A stretch of 64,000 nucleotides of DNA from Frigoribacterium sp. PhB116 (GTDB lineage Bacteria > Actinomycetota > Actinomycetes > Actinomycetales > Microbacteriaceae): contig NZ_SOBE01000001.1 in NCBI RefSeq assembly GCF_004364285.1, positions 620,001 to 684,000 on the forward strand, in the 5' to 3' direction. The notes beneath the pieces are model-generated. The model did no database searches. It was not told where the DNA came from and saw nothing but the letters and a program-made list of their open reading frames with translations. Made by a program: the position numbers and the translations under genes. The stretch's first letter is position 1, and the number at the start of each line of letters is the position of its first letter. Positions 15,618 through 26,400 of this stretch are shown piece by piece.

Positions 15618-15949
15618 CCGACCCGACCGGGCAGCTACGCCGGACCCGTGACGAGGCGCTCGCGCTGGCCGAGCGACTCCTGCGCGACATGGAGGCGGTG
15701 GCCGAGGCCCGCGAGGGAGCGAACGTCGACGACGAACACGACCCCGAGGGCTCGACCATCGCCTACGAACGGTCGCAGCTCGACGCGGTCCGTCGTTCAG
15801 CCCTCGAGCGCGCCGCCGACGCCGAGGCGGCGCTCGGCCGGGTGGCCGACGGCACCTTCGGCCGCTGCGAGCGCTGCGCCGCGCGGATCGGCGAGGCGCG
15901 GCTCGAGGCCCGGCCCACCGCCCGCCTCTGCATCGACTGCGCTCGCTGA
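15614..15949 (+). CDS. DksA/TraR-type C4 zinc-finger protein
   Basis: This 111-residue protein has an N-terminal helical hairpin region followed by a C-terminal four-cysteine zinc finger, CERC with 17 residues to CIDC. This is the TraR/DksA finger. DksA-like proteins bind RNA polymerase in the secondary channel and alter initiation, but actinobacterial small versions such as RbpA-unrelated TraR/DksA proteins are poorly characterised. The GTG start overlaps the stop of the GST-like gene in a GTGA motif, so translation is coupled. The acidic coiled-coil tip cannot be assigned with certainty. Confidence 0.8.
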   Translation: MTDPTGQLRRTRDEALALAERLLRDMEAVAEAREGANVDDEHDPEGSTIAYERSQLDAVRRSALERAADAEAALGRVADGTFGRCERCAARIGEARLEARPTARLCIDCAR

Positions 15950-16077
15950 CCCTGCCCTGCGGGGCACCCCCGCGGCACTTCCGCCGCGAGCAGCCGCGAC
16001 GTAGGCTGCCGACACCACGGCGACGATGCCGGGCCCGACTGCCCTGCCGACGCCTCCGCTCGATGACGAGGGGCGAC

Positions 16078-17430
16078 ATGGCAGCGGCCCGACCCGACCC
16101 GCCGACCGCTCGTGCGTCCCGCGGGGCCGCGCGCCGGCTCCTGCTCGCGGCGTCCTGGAAGCGGGCCGCCGACCACCGTGTCGACCCCGACGCGCTCCCC
16201 CTGCTCGAGCTGCCCGACGACGACCTGGCCTCGTGGCGCCGCGAGCACCCGCTCGCGCTGCTGCTGCCGGTCGTCCAGCGCCTCCTGATCGACGACGTCG
16301 AGGGCAGCGGCCTGCTGGTGGCCGTCGGCGACGAACGCGGTCGCCTGCTCTGGGTCGAGGGCGACCGCGAGGCACGGCGCCGGGCCGAGTCGATGCTCTT
16401 CGTCGCCGGGGCCGGCTGGGCCGAGTCGAGGGTCGGCACCTCCGCGCCCGGCACCGCCCTCGAGCTCGACCGCGGCGTGCAGGTCAGGGGGCCCGAGCAC
16501 TTCTCCCACCTCGTCCAGGAGTGGAGCTGCACCGCCGTCCCCGTGCACGACCCCGCCGACGGACGCCTCATCGGCGTGGTCGACATCACCGGCGACGACC
16601 GTGCCGCCGGCGAGCAGACGCTGCCGCTGCTGCGCGCGACGGTCGCCGCGATGGAGGCGGAGCTCGCCCTCTCGAGGACGCGGTCCCCACGCCGCGTCGG
16701 CACCGGCGCAGGCGCGGCCCCCGGCGCCGCCTCCAGCCCCAGGACCGGCTCCCGCCCCGCCCGACGGCCTCGGGCCCACCAGACCGGTCCGGCGACGCCG
16801 GCACCCCCGCGGCTCGACGTGCTCGGCCGTGACGAGGCGGTGCTCCACGCCGGCTGGACCGCCACGACGCTGAGCGCCCGGCACTCCGAGCTCCTCCTCC
16901 TGCTCGCCGCTCGGCCGGAGGGGTGGTCGGCCGAGGCGCTGGCCGACGCGATCTGGGGCGAGCGCGGCGCGGTCGGCACCCTGCGGCCCGAGCTCGTCCG
17001 GCTCCGCCACGTGCTCGAGGCGGTCGCCCCCTCGCTCGTGCCGACGTCGCGGCCGTACCGGCTGCCGACGGGACTGGCCACGGACGCCGACGAGGTCGTG
17101 CACCTGCTCGACCGCGGCGCGCACCGCGCCGCCCTGCGCGCCGCGACGGGCCCGCTCCTGCCGGGCTCGTCGGCCCCGGGCGTCGAGAGCCTCCGCGCCG
17201 AGCTCGCGCGACACCTCGGGGAGTCCCTGCGCACCTCCGGCTCGGTCGACGTGCTGCTGCAGTGGGTGGCCACCGCCCAGGGCGCCGACGACGAGCCGGC
17301 CCGCCGCGAGCTGCTGCGGCTGCTGCCGCCCCGGTCGCCCCGCCGGGCGGGTCTCGTCGCGGGCGCCGTCGGGGGTACCGCAGCGGATCGAGACGCGCAA
17401 CGGGACGCAACGTCGGCCGACCTACCCTGA
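16078..17430 (+). CDS. GAF-domain transcriptional regulator with SARP/OmpR-like winged helix
   Basis: This 450-residue regulator has an N-terminal sensory part like that of AcoR-type activators, with a GAF domain at about residues 60-195 (DERGRLLWVEGD, LVQEWSCTAVPVHDP). A Pro/Arg/Ala-rich linker follows. The C-terminal half has a winged-helix segment LSARHSELLLLLAARPEGWS and ALADAIWG, as in SARP/BTAD regulators, instead of the AAA+ and Fis domains of true AcoR. ATG 16078 was chosen because GAGGGG lies 5 nt upstream. It sits 54 nt before an aldehyde dehydrogenase and DUF779 gene on the same strand, and probably controls them in response to an alcohol or aldehyde. Confidence 0.75.
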   Translation: MAAARPDPPTARASRGAARRLLLAASWKRAADHRVDPDALPLLELPDDDLASWRREHPLALLLPVVQRLLIDDVEGSGLLVAVGDERGRLLWVEGDREARRRAESMLFVAGAGWAESRVGTSAPGTALELDRGVQVRGPEHFSHLVQEWSCTAVPVHDPADGRLIGVVDITGDDRAAGEQTLPLLRATVAAMEAELALSRTRSPRRVGTGAGAAPGAASSPRTGSRPARRPRAHQTGPATPAPPRLDVLGRDEAVLHAGWTATTLSARHSELLLLLAARPEGWSAEALADAIWGERGAVGTLRPELVRLRHVLEAVAPSLVPTSRPYRLPTGLATDADEVVHLLDRGAHRAALRAATGPLLPGSSAPGVESLRAELARHLGESLRTSGSVDVLLQWVATAQGADDEPARRELLRLLPPRSPRRAGLVAGAVGGTAADRDAQRDATSADLP

Positions 17431-17484
17431 CCCCACGGGCCGCGCGATCCGTGGCCTCCGACACCGTCGTCGAAAGGGACAGCC

Positions 17485-19025
<1,541 letters not shown>

Positions 19026-19026
<1 letters not shown>

Positions 19027-19478
19027 TGGAGACCGCAGCGAAGGAGGTTCGGGTCGTCCCGGCCGATCCTGCCCCGGCCCCCGAAGCGGTCGCCCTGCCC
19101 TCCCGGGTCGACGTCTCCGCGGAGGCGGCGGCATTCCTCGTCGACCTCACGGCCGAGCACGGCCCCCTGATGTTCCACCAGTCGGGCGGCTGCTGCGACG
19201 GCTCGTCGCCGATGTGCTATCCGGTGGGCTTCTTCCGGGTCGGCGCGGTCGACGTCCACCTCGGCGACCTGCACGTCGACGGTCTCGACCCGATCGAGGT
19301 CTACATGTCGCGCAGCCAGTTCGAGTACTGGAAGTGGACGCACCTCACGATCGACGTCGTCGCGGGCCGGGGCGCCGGCTTCTCGGTCGAGTCGCCCGAG
19401 GGGCGCCGGTTCCTGATCCGGTCGCGCATGCTCGACGACGCCGAGCAGGCAGCCCTCGGGCTAGTCCCGGGGAGCTGA
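19026..19478 (+). CDS. DUF779 family protein
   Basis: This 150-residue protein has the DUF779 core, including MFHQSGGCCDGSSPMC with a Cys-Cys pair and third Cys that could bind metal, a YMSRSQFEYW block and a C-terminal FSVESPEGRRFLIRSR strand region. Its function is not established, but the family is repeatedly encoded next to aldehyde dehydrogenases as here. The ATG overlaps the preceding TGA (TGATG), so translation is coupled. An accessory role in aldehyde metabolism is inferred from this arrangement only. Confidence 0.85.
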
Positions 19479-19497
19479 CCGAGAGGACCCCGCAGGT

Positions 19498-20172
19498 CTA
19501 CGGCGTCTGCGCCGCTGCCGTCCCGCCCTCGGCGGGCGGCAGGGCGTAGACGCCGTGGCCGGTCCGCACGATGACGCCCTGCCGCGCCAGGACCGAGAGG
19601 GTCGAGAGCACGCTCGAGCGGCGGTAGCCCGGGAGCGCCTCGACGATCCCGGTGGTGCGCAGGGCCCCGGCGCGGAGCACCTCGGGCAGCCGCTCCGCGA
19701 GCGAGTCACCCGACGAGCTGCCCGCGGGGGCCTGCGGCCCGTCGTCGGCCGAGGCAGGGTCGACCCCGGCCTCGGCGACGTACTCGGCACGGGCGTGCGC
19801 CAGCCCCTCCGCGGTGACCCGCGTCGTGGCGCCGTCCGGCCCCGCGGCCTGGGCGTACGGGCCGAGCGTCAGCGACCGGCCGACCCGGCCGTGGACCGCC
19901 GACGCGCTGGTGCCCTGGTGCTCGGCGATCTCCGGGTAGGAGGCGCCGCCCAGCAGCAGGACCGCCTCCCCCTCGAGAGCCAGCCACTGCCCCAGGCTCG
20001 CGATCTCCCAGCCCGCCGCCGTGACGGCGGAGCCCCAGACCTCGATGTCGTCGCCGTGCTCGGTCGTAAGGGCGTGCAGGTCGGCCAGCAGGTCGACGAG
20101 GCGCCCCCGGGCGTCGTCGACGATCTCGGCCGTGAACTGCGGCGGGCGTCGAAGTTTGATCGGTCGTGACAT
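19498..20172 (-). CDS. Uncharacterised winged-helix protein
   Basis: The family of this 224-residue protein is not recognised. Two DNA-binding-like regions are visible. The first is a helix-turn-helix-like block around residues 88-112 ([23 protein letters not shown]). The second is a C-terminal winged-helix candidate ([28 protein letters not shown]). The N-terminal part is helical and Leu-rich. The ATG at 20172 was chosen because TAGTCT lies 7 nt before it, the leaderless pattern seen elsewhere here. It is divergent from rplU with 88 bp between starts, so it may influence that ribosomal operon, but no evidence beyond position supports this. Confidence 0.65.
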   Translation of the reverse strand: MSRPIKLRRPPQFTAEIVDDARGRLVDLLADLHALTTEHGDDIEVWGSAVTAAGWEIASLGQWLALEGEAVLLLGGASYPEIAEHQGTSASAVHGRVGRSLTLGPYAQAAGPDGATTRVTAEGLAHARAEYVAEAGVDPASADDGPQAPAGSSSGDSLAERLPEVLRAGALRTTGIVEALPGYRRSSVLSTLSVLARQGVIVRTGHGVYALPPAEGGTAAAQTP

Positions 20173-20179
20173 CTGTGAA

Positions 20180-20185
20180 AGACTA
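20180..20185 (-). promoter_or_regulatory. Leaderless -10 (TAGTCT) of the winged-helix gene
   Basis: On the minus strand TAGTCT lies 7 nt before the ATG at 20172, without a Shine-Dalgarno sequence. It sits inside the rplU upstream region. Confidence 0.5.
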
Positions 20186-20260
20186 TCCAAGTTGCCCGAG
20201 CGGCAGCGCGACGTCGTCCGGCGATCCGGACGTCACACCCCAATCTTCCCAGGAGTTCCC

Positions 20261-20572
20261 ATGGCATTCGCAATCGTGCGCGCCGGCGGCCGTCAGGAGA
20301 AGGTCGAGGTCGGGACGATCCTGACCGTCGACCGCCTCAAGGCCTCGGCATCCGACACCGTCTCGTTCGTCCCCGTCCTGCACGTCGACGGCGACACGAT
20401 CCTCACCGGCGACGACCTCGCGAAGGTCACCGTCGAGGGCGAGGTCCTGAACGACCTCCGCGGCCCGAAGATCGTCATCCAGAACTACAAGAACAAGACC
20501 GGCTACAAGCGTCGCATGGGCTTCCGTGCCGACCTGACCCGCGTCAAGATCACCTCGATCACCACCAAGTAG
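20261..20572 (+). CDS. rplU: 50S ribosomal protein L21
   Basis: L21 binds 23S rRNA in the large subunit. At 103 residues it is full length, with the expected [15 protein letters not shown] start, a central [11 protein letters not shown] loop and the C-terminal rRNA-binding [14 protein letters not shown] signature. The ATG has AGGAG 5 nt upstream. The 88-bp leader contains a short hairpin, GTCCGG/CCGGAC with a CGAT loop at 20216-20231, which could serve regulation. rpmA follows after 38 nt. Unusually, the upstream gene is a divergent winged-helix gene rather than an RNase E/G gene. Confidence 0.98.
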   Translation: MAFAIVRAGGRQEKVEVGTILTVDRLKASASDTVSFVPVLHVDGDTILTGDDLAKVTVEGEVLNDLRGPKIVIQNYKNKTGYKRRMGFRADLTRVKITSITTK

Positions 20573-20610
20573 CACCGCGACGCCGAAGACATCCCAGGAG
20601 CTGACACCAC

Positions 20611-20880
20611 ATGGCACACAAAAAGGGCGCATCGTCCACTCGTAACGGCCGCGACTCGAACGCACAGCGCCTCGGCGTGAAGCGCTTCGGCGGCCAGGTC
20701 GTCCTCGCCGGCGAGATCATCGTCCGCCAGCGCGGCACCCACTTCCACCCCGGCGCCAACGTCGGTCGTGGCGGTGACGACACCCTGTTCGCCCTCGCCC
20801 CCGGCGCGGTCGAGTTCGGCAACAAGGGCGGCCGCAAGGTCGTCAACATCGTCGCGAGCCAGGTCGCGGTCGACGCGTAG
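20611..20880 (+). CDS. rpmA: 50S ribosomal protein L27
   Basis: L27 reaches the peptidyl transferase centre with its N-terminus. At 89 residues it is complete and starts [20 protein letters not shown], the standard mature-type N-terminus without the cleaved Firmicute extension. The ATG has AGGAGCTG 8 nt upstream. It forms an operon with rplU and ends before a double hairpin. obgE, which normally follows rpmA, is not present here. Confidence 0.98.
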   Translation: MAHKKGASSTRNGRDSNAQRLGVKRFGGQVVLAGEIIVRQRGTHFHPGANVGRGGDDTLFALAPGAVEFGNKGGRKVVNIVASQVAVDA

Positions 20881-20884
20881 CACC

Positions 20885-20947
20885 CGGTCCCGCGCACGCG
20901 CGGGACCGTCCGACGGCGGTCGCCCCCTCACGGGGGCGGCCGCCGTC
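20885..20947 (+). terminator. Tandem hairpins ending the rplU-rpmA operon
   Basis: CGGTCCCGCGC (20885-20895) pairs with 20898-20908, and GACGGCGGTCGCCCCC (20912-20927) pairs with 20932-20947 around a TCAC loop with one G-U pair. Two strong stems follow the rpmA stop without a U-tract. Confidence 0.8.
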
Positions 20948-21015
20948 GTCGTGTCCCCCCGCCTTGTACCCTCCCGGTCCAGGGCGCTCCCGGTCCCCCG
21001 GCGTAGACGGGACGG

Positions 21016-22191
21016 ATGAAGGCTCTCACCTACCAGTCCATCGCCGACGTCGCCGTCACCGAGGTGCCCGACCCCACCATCGTCGATCCCGCCGACGCGA
21101 TCATCAAGGTCACGTCCGCCGCGATCTGCGGCAGCGACCTGCACCTGTACGACGTCTTCGACCCCTACCTCGACAAAGGCGACGTGCTCGGCCACGAGAC
21201 CATGGGCGTCGTGACCGCGGTCGGCTCCGCCGTCTCGCGCATCCAGGTCGGCGACCGCGTCGTCGTCCCCTTCGTCATCGCCTGCCGCGAGTGCTTCATG
21301 TGCCAGCGCGGCCTCTTCTCGCAGTGCGAGACCACCCAGGTCACCGAGTACGGCTCCGGCGCCACCCTCTACGGCTACACCAAGCTCTACGGGCAGGTCC
21401 CCGGCGGCCAGGCCGAGCAGCTGCGCATCAAGCTCGCCGACGCCAACCTCGTCAAGGTCGGCCACGACCTCCCCGACGAGCGCTACCTCTTCCTCAGCGA
21501 CATCCTCCCCACCGCCTGGCAGGGCGTGGAGTACGCGAACGTGCCCGACGGCGGCACCGTCGTCGTGCTGGGCCTCGGCCCGGTCGGCCAGTTCGCCTCG
21601 CGCATCGGCGTGCACAAGGGCTTCCGCGTCATCGGCGTCGACCCGGTGCCCGAGCGCCGCGCGATGGCGGAGCGCCACGGCGTCGAGGTCCTCGACCTCA
21701 CGAAAGACGTGGCCGACGTCATCAAGGGCATGACCGACGACCGGGGGCCCGACTCGGTCGTGGACGCGGTCGGCATGGAGGCCCACGACCACGGCGGCGT
21801 GAGCATGGTGCAGAAGTTCGCGGCGGCGCTGCCCGACAAGGTCGGCCAGGCACTGATGCAGAAGGCGGGCGTCGACAGCCTCAGCGCGATGCACCTCGCT
21901 TTCGAGGTCGTCCGCCGCGGCGGCACCGTCTCGCTCAGCGGCGTGTACGGCGGCACCGCCGACCCGACGCCGTTCCTCACGCTCTTCGACAAGCAGATCA
22001 CCATCCGCATGGGCCAGTGCAACGTGCACCAGTGGATGGACACCCTCATGCCCCTCGTCGAGGACCCGTCCGACCCGCTCGGCACCGAGGACCTCACGAC
22101 GCACCCGGTGCCCCTCGACCGGGCGCCCGAGATGTACGAGATCTTCAAGAAGAAGGAGGACGGCTGCATCAAGGTCGTCCTCAAGCCCTGA
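21016..22191 (+). CDS. Zinc-dependent alcohol/formaldehyde dehydrogenase-like (MDR superfamily)
   Basis: This 391-residue member of the medium-chain dehydrogenase superfamily resembles the glutathione-independent formaldehyde dehydrogenase-like group. Catalytic zinc ligands are visible as Cys38 (ICGSDLH), His60-Glu61 (GHETMG). The structural-zinc loop CRECFMCQRGLFSQC has four Cys. The cofactor-binding GLGPVGQ motif lies near residue 190. Reaction is NAD(P)-linked oxidation of an alcohol; the substrate is not determined. It stands alone between two strong terminators. Start ATG 21016 is preceded by G-rich sequence but no clear Shine-Dalgarno. Confidence 0.9.
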   Translation: MKALTYQSIADVAVTEVPDPTIVDPADAIIKVTSAAICGSDLHLYDVFDPYLDKGDVLGHETMGVVTAVGSAVSRIQVGDRVVVPFVIACRECFMCQRGLFSQCETTQVTEYGSGATLYGYTKLYGQVPGGQAEQLRIKLADANLVKVGHDLPDERYLFLSDILPTAWQGVEYANVPDGGTVVVLGLGPVGQFASRIGVHKGFRVIGVDPVPERRAMAERHGVEVLDLTKDVADVIKGMTDDRGPDSVVDAVGMEAHDHGGVSMVQKFAAALPDKVGQALMQKAGVDSLSAMHLAFEVVRRGGTVSLSGVYGGTADPTPFLTLFDKQITIRMGQCNVHQWMDTLMPLVEDPSDPLGTEDLTTHPVPLDRAPEMYEIFKKKEDGCIKVVLKP

Positions 22192-22213
22192 CCGACCGCA
22201 CCATCCGCTCACC

Positions 22214-22271
22214 GGGCCGGACCCGAGAGCCGAGGAGGCGCCTCCTGCGCCCCCGGCCTCGGGTCCGGCCC
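22214..22271 (+). terminator. Terminator after the alcohol dehydrogenase gene
   Basis: GGGCCGGACCCGAG (22214-22227) pairs perfectly with 22258-22271. Inside the loop lies the self-complementary GAGGAGGCGCCTCCT, related to the GGAGGCGCGG element found in other intergenic hairpins of this window. Confidence 0.8.
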
Positions 22272-22396
22272 TGAGTTCGCCCACCGTTCACCGGAACACG
22301 CAGGTCCGTTCACCCCACACGGAGCTACCGGATGATGGACTGGTGTCGAACACACAACGAGGGTCCCGATCCCGAGGCCCCCGTCGGTGACATCGA

Positions 22397-23374
22397 ATGA
22401 GAGCACTCATGGATCTCCGGACGGCCGAGCACCCCCGGCCAGAGCACTTCGTCCTGCACCTGAGCGACACGCACCTCGTCGGAGGCGACAGGCCCCTCTA
22501 CGGGGCCGTCGACAGCGAGGCCCGCCTCGGCCAGATCATCCGCGAGATCGAGGCCTCGGGCGTCCGCCCCGAGGCGATCGTGCTGACGGGCGACCTCACC
22601 GACAAGGGCGAGCCGGAGGCGTACCGCAAGCTCCGGGCACTGCTCGAGCCGGCGGCCGAACGGCTCGGCGCTCAGCTCATCTGGGCCATGGGCAACCACG
22701 ACGAGCGCGGGGCGTTCCGCGAGCAGCTCTTCGGGCAGCTCCCCTCCGACCGGCCCGTCGACCTCGTCTACGACGTGAACGGGCTCCGCGTCATCACGCT
22801 CGACACGAGCGTCCCCGGTCACCACCACGGCGAGCTCAGCGGCGCCCAGCTCGACTGGCTCGCCGAGGAGCTCAGCACGCCCGCCCCCGACGGCACGGTC
22901 ATCGCCATGCACCACCCGCCCGTCCCGTCCGTGCAAGATCTGAGCGTGCTCGTCGAGCTGCGCGACCAGGCCTCACTCGCCGAGGTGATCGAGGGCAGCG
23001 ACGTCCGCACCATCATCGCCGGCCACCTGCACTACTCGACCACCGCGATGTTCGCGGGCGTCCCCGTGAGCGTCGCCTCCGCCACCTGCTACACGCAGGA
23101 CCTCAACTCGCGTCTCGGCGGCACCCGCGGCCGCGACGGCGCGCAGTCGTTCAACCTCGTGCACCTGTACCGCGACACGGTCGTGCACTCGGTCGTGCCG
23201 ATGGGCACCTACGACACCGTGGGCGAGCCGGTCTCCGCTGAGTCCACGGCCGAGCGCCTCGCCGTCGCCGGCGTGCGGATCGAGGCCGCCGCGCCTCGGC
23301 ACCGCCGCACCGACACGGCGCCCGTGCCGATCGTGCGCGACCTCGCGCTGACGGGTCCGATCGACACCCTCTGA
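22397..23374 (+). CDS. CpdA/Icc-like metallophosphoesterase
   Basis: This 325-residue calcineurin-type phosphoesterase has all the binuclear metal motifs: [27 protein letters not shown] and AGHLHYS. These match the class III cyclic nucleotide phosphodiesterase group (CpdA, Rv0805-like), which hydrolyses 3',5'-cAMP and related 2',3'-cyclic nucleotides. The C-terminal 50 residues are basic and may contact the membrane, as in Rv0805. Two in-frame ATGs exist (22397 and 22409); neither has a convincing Shine-Dalgarno, so the start is uncertain by 4 residues. It ends before a bidirectional terminator. Confidence 0.88.
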   Translation: MRALMDLRTAEHPRPEHFVLHLSDTHLVGGDRPLYGAVDSEARLGQIIREIEASGVRPEAIVLTGDLTDKGEPEAYRKLRALLEPAAERLGAQLIWAMGNHDERGAFREQLFGQLPSDRPVDLVYDVNGLRVITLDTSVPGHHHGELSGAQLDWLAEELSTPAPDGTVIAMHHPPVPSVQDLSVLVELRDQASLAEVIEGSDVRTIIAGHLHYSTTAMFAGVPVSVASATCYTQDLNSRLGGTRGRDGAQSFNLVHLYRDTVVHSVVPMGTYDTVGEPVSAESTAERLAVAGVRIEAAAPRHRRTDTAPVPIVRDLALTGPIDTL

Positions 23375-23402
23375 GGACGCGCGGCCCGCACGGCCGCCTG
23401 AC

Positions 23403-23440
23403 GACGACGCCGCCCCCGGGCTCCCGGGGGCAGCGTCGTC
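23403..23440. terminator. Bidirectional terminator between cpdA-like and GH92 genes
   Basis: GACGACGC-CG-CCCCCGGG (23403-23420) pairs with CCCGGGGG-CA-GCGTCGTC (23423-23440), a long stem with one internal mismatch pair, lying between convergent stops. Confidence 0.8.
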
Positions 23441-23461
23441 ACCGTCAGTCGACAGGGCCGG

Positions 23462-26400
23462 TCAGCGCGTGGTGAGCCGCCGGGCACGCCACGACCGACG
23501 CACGAGCAGGGCACCGAGGAGGAGCGCCGTCAGCGCCGCCGCCACGAGCGCCCCGAGGGGGCCGGCTCCCGTGAATGCGAGGGCTCCGCGGTCGGCGAGG
23601 GTCGACGACGAGCCGTCGGAGGCGGTCCCGTCGCCCGAGGACCCGGGCGAGGTGCCTGCTCCCTGGCCGACGCCGTCTCCCCCGCCGCCCGGCGGGTCGC
23701 CGGGCACCACCGGGGCAGCCCCGACCGACACGGGCACGGCGATCGAGGCCGGGGCGAAGGGCACGGGTGCGAACGCCGGCAGGTCCGCCGCGCTCGAGAC
23801 CGTCACCGTCGCCGTGCGGTCGCCGGCCACGTCGAAGGCCCGGGTCGTCGTCACGAGCCAGGTGTCGCCGTCGGGGACGACCGTGGCCGGGGCGGCGACG
23901 CCGTCGTCCCACTCGACCTGCGCCTCCATCGCGGTGGTCTCGGTCGAGAGCACGGCCGGCGTCGGCGTGACGCCCGAAGACTCGGGGAAGGCCGGCGTCA
24001 CCGGGGTCAACGACGCACGGGCGAGCCGCAGCTCGACGGTGCTGCCCACCTCGGCCGGCACCGGCTGCACGCCGACCGGAGCGAGGGCGAGCTCGGCCTG
24101 GTCGGAGGCCGACACGCTCGGGACGGCGTCGTCCGGGCCGGTGCCCCAGGTGAGGCCCTCGGGCGACGAGGCGAGGTCGAAGATCAGCTCGGCGCCGTCC
24201 TGCAGGTCGGTCGCGTCGAACCAGGTGCGCGTGTGCGGCACGCCGTCGACGCTGAGGCCGCGGACGTAGCGGGGGGAATCGCCGGAGGCGGCGGGCGCGG
24301 ACACCGAGACCTGCGCGCCGTCGTCGAGCGTGATCGTCGCCGACAGCACCCGCGGCGCGTTGACGGCCATGATGCCCGAGCCGGGCTCGACCGGCATCAT
24401 GCCGAGCGAGGCCAGCACGTACCAGGACGAGAGGGTGCCGAGGTCGTCGTTGCCGACGCCTCCGCCAGGCGTGTCCGGGAACCGGTTGAGGTTGGCGGCC
24501 AGCACGTCGTTGACCTTCGCGGGCTCGCCGACGAAGTCGTAGAGCCAGGGGTCGATCAACATGGGCTCGTTGCCGGGGTTGTAGCCGATGCTCGAGTAGT
24601 AGTCGCTGCCGCCCTCGGCCCAGCTCGCCGGCGAGACGCCCGGCGCGGCGCGCAGGGCCGGCAGGTCGACGTACTGGTCGAGGCGCTCCAGGAACGACTC
24701 ACGACCGCCCATGGCGTCGACGAGGCCGGGGACGTCCTGCGGGGCCATCCACTGGTAGTGCCAGGGCGTGCCCTCGTGGAAGCCGGACTGCTGCACCTCG
24801 GCGAGCTCGGGCGCGGAGTTGAACGTGCCGTCGGGTCCGACAGCGTTGACGATGCCGGTGAAGCCGCCCGTCAGCTCGACGTCGGGGTTCCACAGGGTGC
24901 GCCAGTTGCGGCCCCGCTCGAGGAACGGTGCCGCCTCGTCGTCCTTGCCGAGTCGCTGCGCCGCCGCGCCGATCGCCGCGTCCGCGAGGGCGAACTCCAT
25001 CGTCGCCGAGCCGCCGTGGCGGTACTCCTCGAACTGCCCGCCGAGCCCGCCGCCGTTCTCGGCGTACCAGGGCACGTGCCCGTTCGCGAGGTAGAACTCG
25101 GCGCTCTGGCGGCCCACGGAGGCGACGCCCGCCGGAGGCGCGGTGGTCGCGTTCTCGGTCAGGAAGCCCCAGAGCTCGTCGTGGATGTCGTCCGGCACCG
25201 TGCCCAGGGCGAAGTTCTCCGCCAGCCAGGGCGACACCGGGTCGCCGGCCATGATGTTCGTCTCGAGCGCGCCGAGCGACCACCGGGGCAGCCAGCCGCC
25301 CTCGATCCTCGCGCGGTGCATCGACCGCACCACGTCCTCCGCCCGGTCGTGCTCGAACAGCGCGTGCAGGGTCGCCTGCGTGCGGTACGTGTCCCAGAGG
25401 GAGAAGCGCTGGTAGTAGGTCCATCCGTCGGCGACGTGCTGCTGCAGGTCCATCCCGAGGTAGCGGCCGTCGACGTCGCTGCCGATCGTCGGCGACAGGA
25501 GGCTCTTGTAGAGCTGCGTGTAGAAGACCCGCAGCTGCTCGTCGGTCTCGGTCGTCACGTCGAAGCGGCCGAGCGCGTCGTCCCACGCCGCGGCCGTCGA
25601 GGCGCGCACGGAGTCGAAGCCGAGACGCTCGCCGTCGACGGTGGTCTCGGCGACGCGGTTGCCCCGGGCTCCGTCGAGGTCGACGAACGAGACGCCCACG
25701 CTGAGCTCGACCGTCCGGTCGGTCGTCGTGTCGAACGTCGCGGCCGCGCCGTTCAGGCCGACGTCGACGGCGCTCGCCTCGGACGCGGGCACGAAGCTGC
25801 CGTCCGTCCCCCATGTGCCGTGCATCGCGGCGGGACGGTCGAACTCGGCGCTGAAGAAGTACCGGACGGAGTCGTCGGTGCCGCCGCAGAAGCCGCCGTT
25901 GTCGACCCAGCCCTCGACGGTGCGGTCGTCGAGCCACGTGACGCTGCTGGCGCCGGCGTCACGGAGGGTCTGGCCCACGTTGACCGAGACGGAGCCCGTG
26001 GCGCCCTCGGGGAAGGTGTAGCGGTGCTCGCCGACGCGTGTCGACGCGGTGAGCTCGACCTCGACGTCGTCGGCCAGGAGCGCCGTGTAGTACCCGGCCG
26101 AGGCCTGCTCGGTGGTCGCCTGGTCCTTCAGGGCGATCGCCGTCCGCTCGGTGACGGGGGCGCCGCCGGCGCTCGGGGTGACCAGCACCTCCCCCGCGGC
26201 CGGGCAGCCGGCGCTGTTGACGTGCTGGTGGCTGAAGCCCCAGACCTCGCCCGCGTCCTTGCTGTACGACGTCGACGCGTACGAGGCCGTGTTGTCGGGG
26301 CTCAGCTGCACCATGCCGAACGGCGCCGTCGCGCCGGGGAACGCGTTGCCCTCGCTCTCGGTGCCGACGAAGGGGTTCACGAGCGCCGACAGGCCCGTGT

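Noticed and set aside
22214-22271. Possible mobile element end or attachment site because of the long inverted repeat
   Set aside because: It behaves as a terminator after a stop codon and has no integrase, transposase or direct repeat nearby.
22346-22355. TCGAACACAC before the cpdA-like gene, identical to the left half of the LexA box
   Set aside because: The right half GTTCGA is absent (AACGAG instead), so LexA binding is unlikely.
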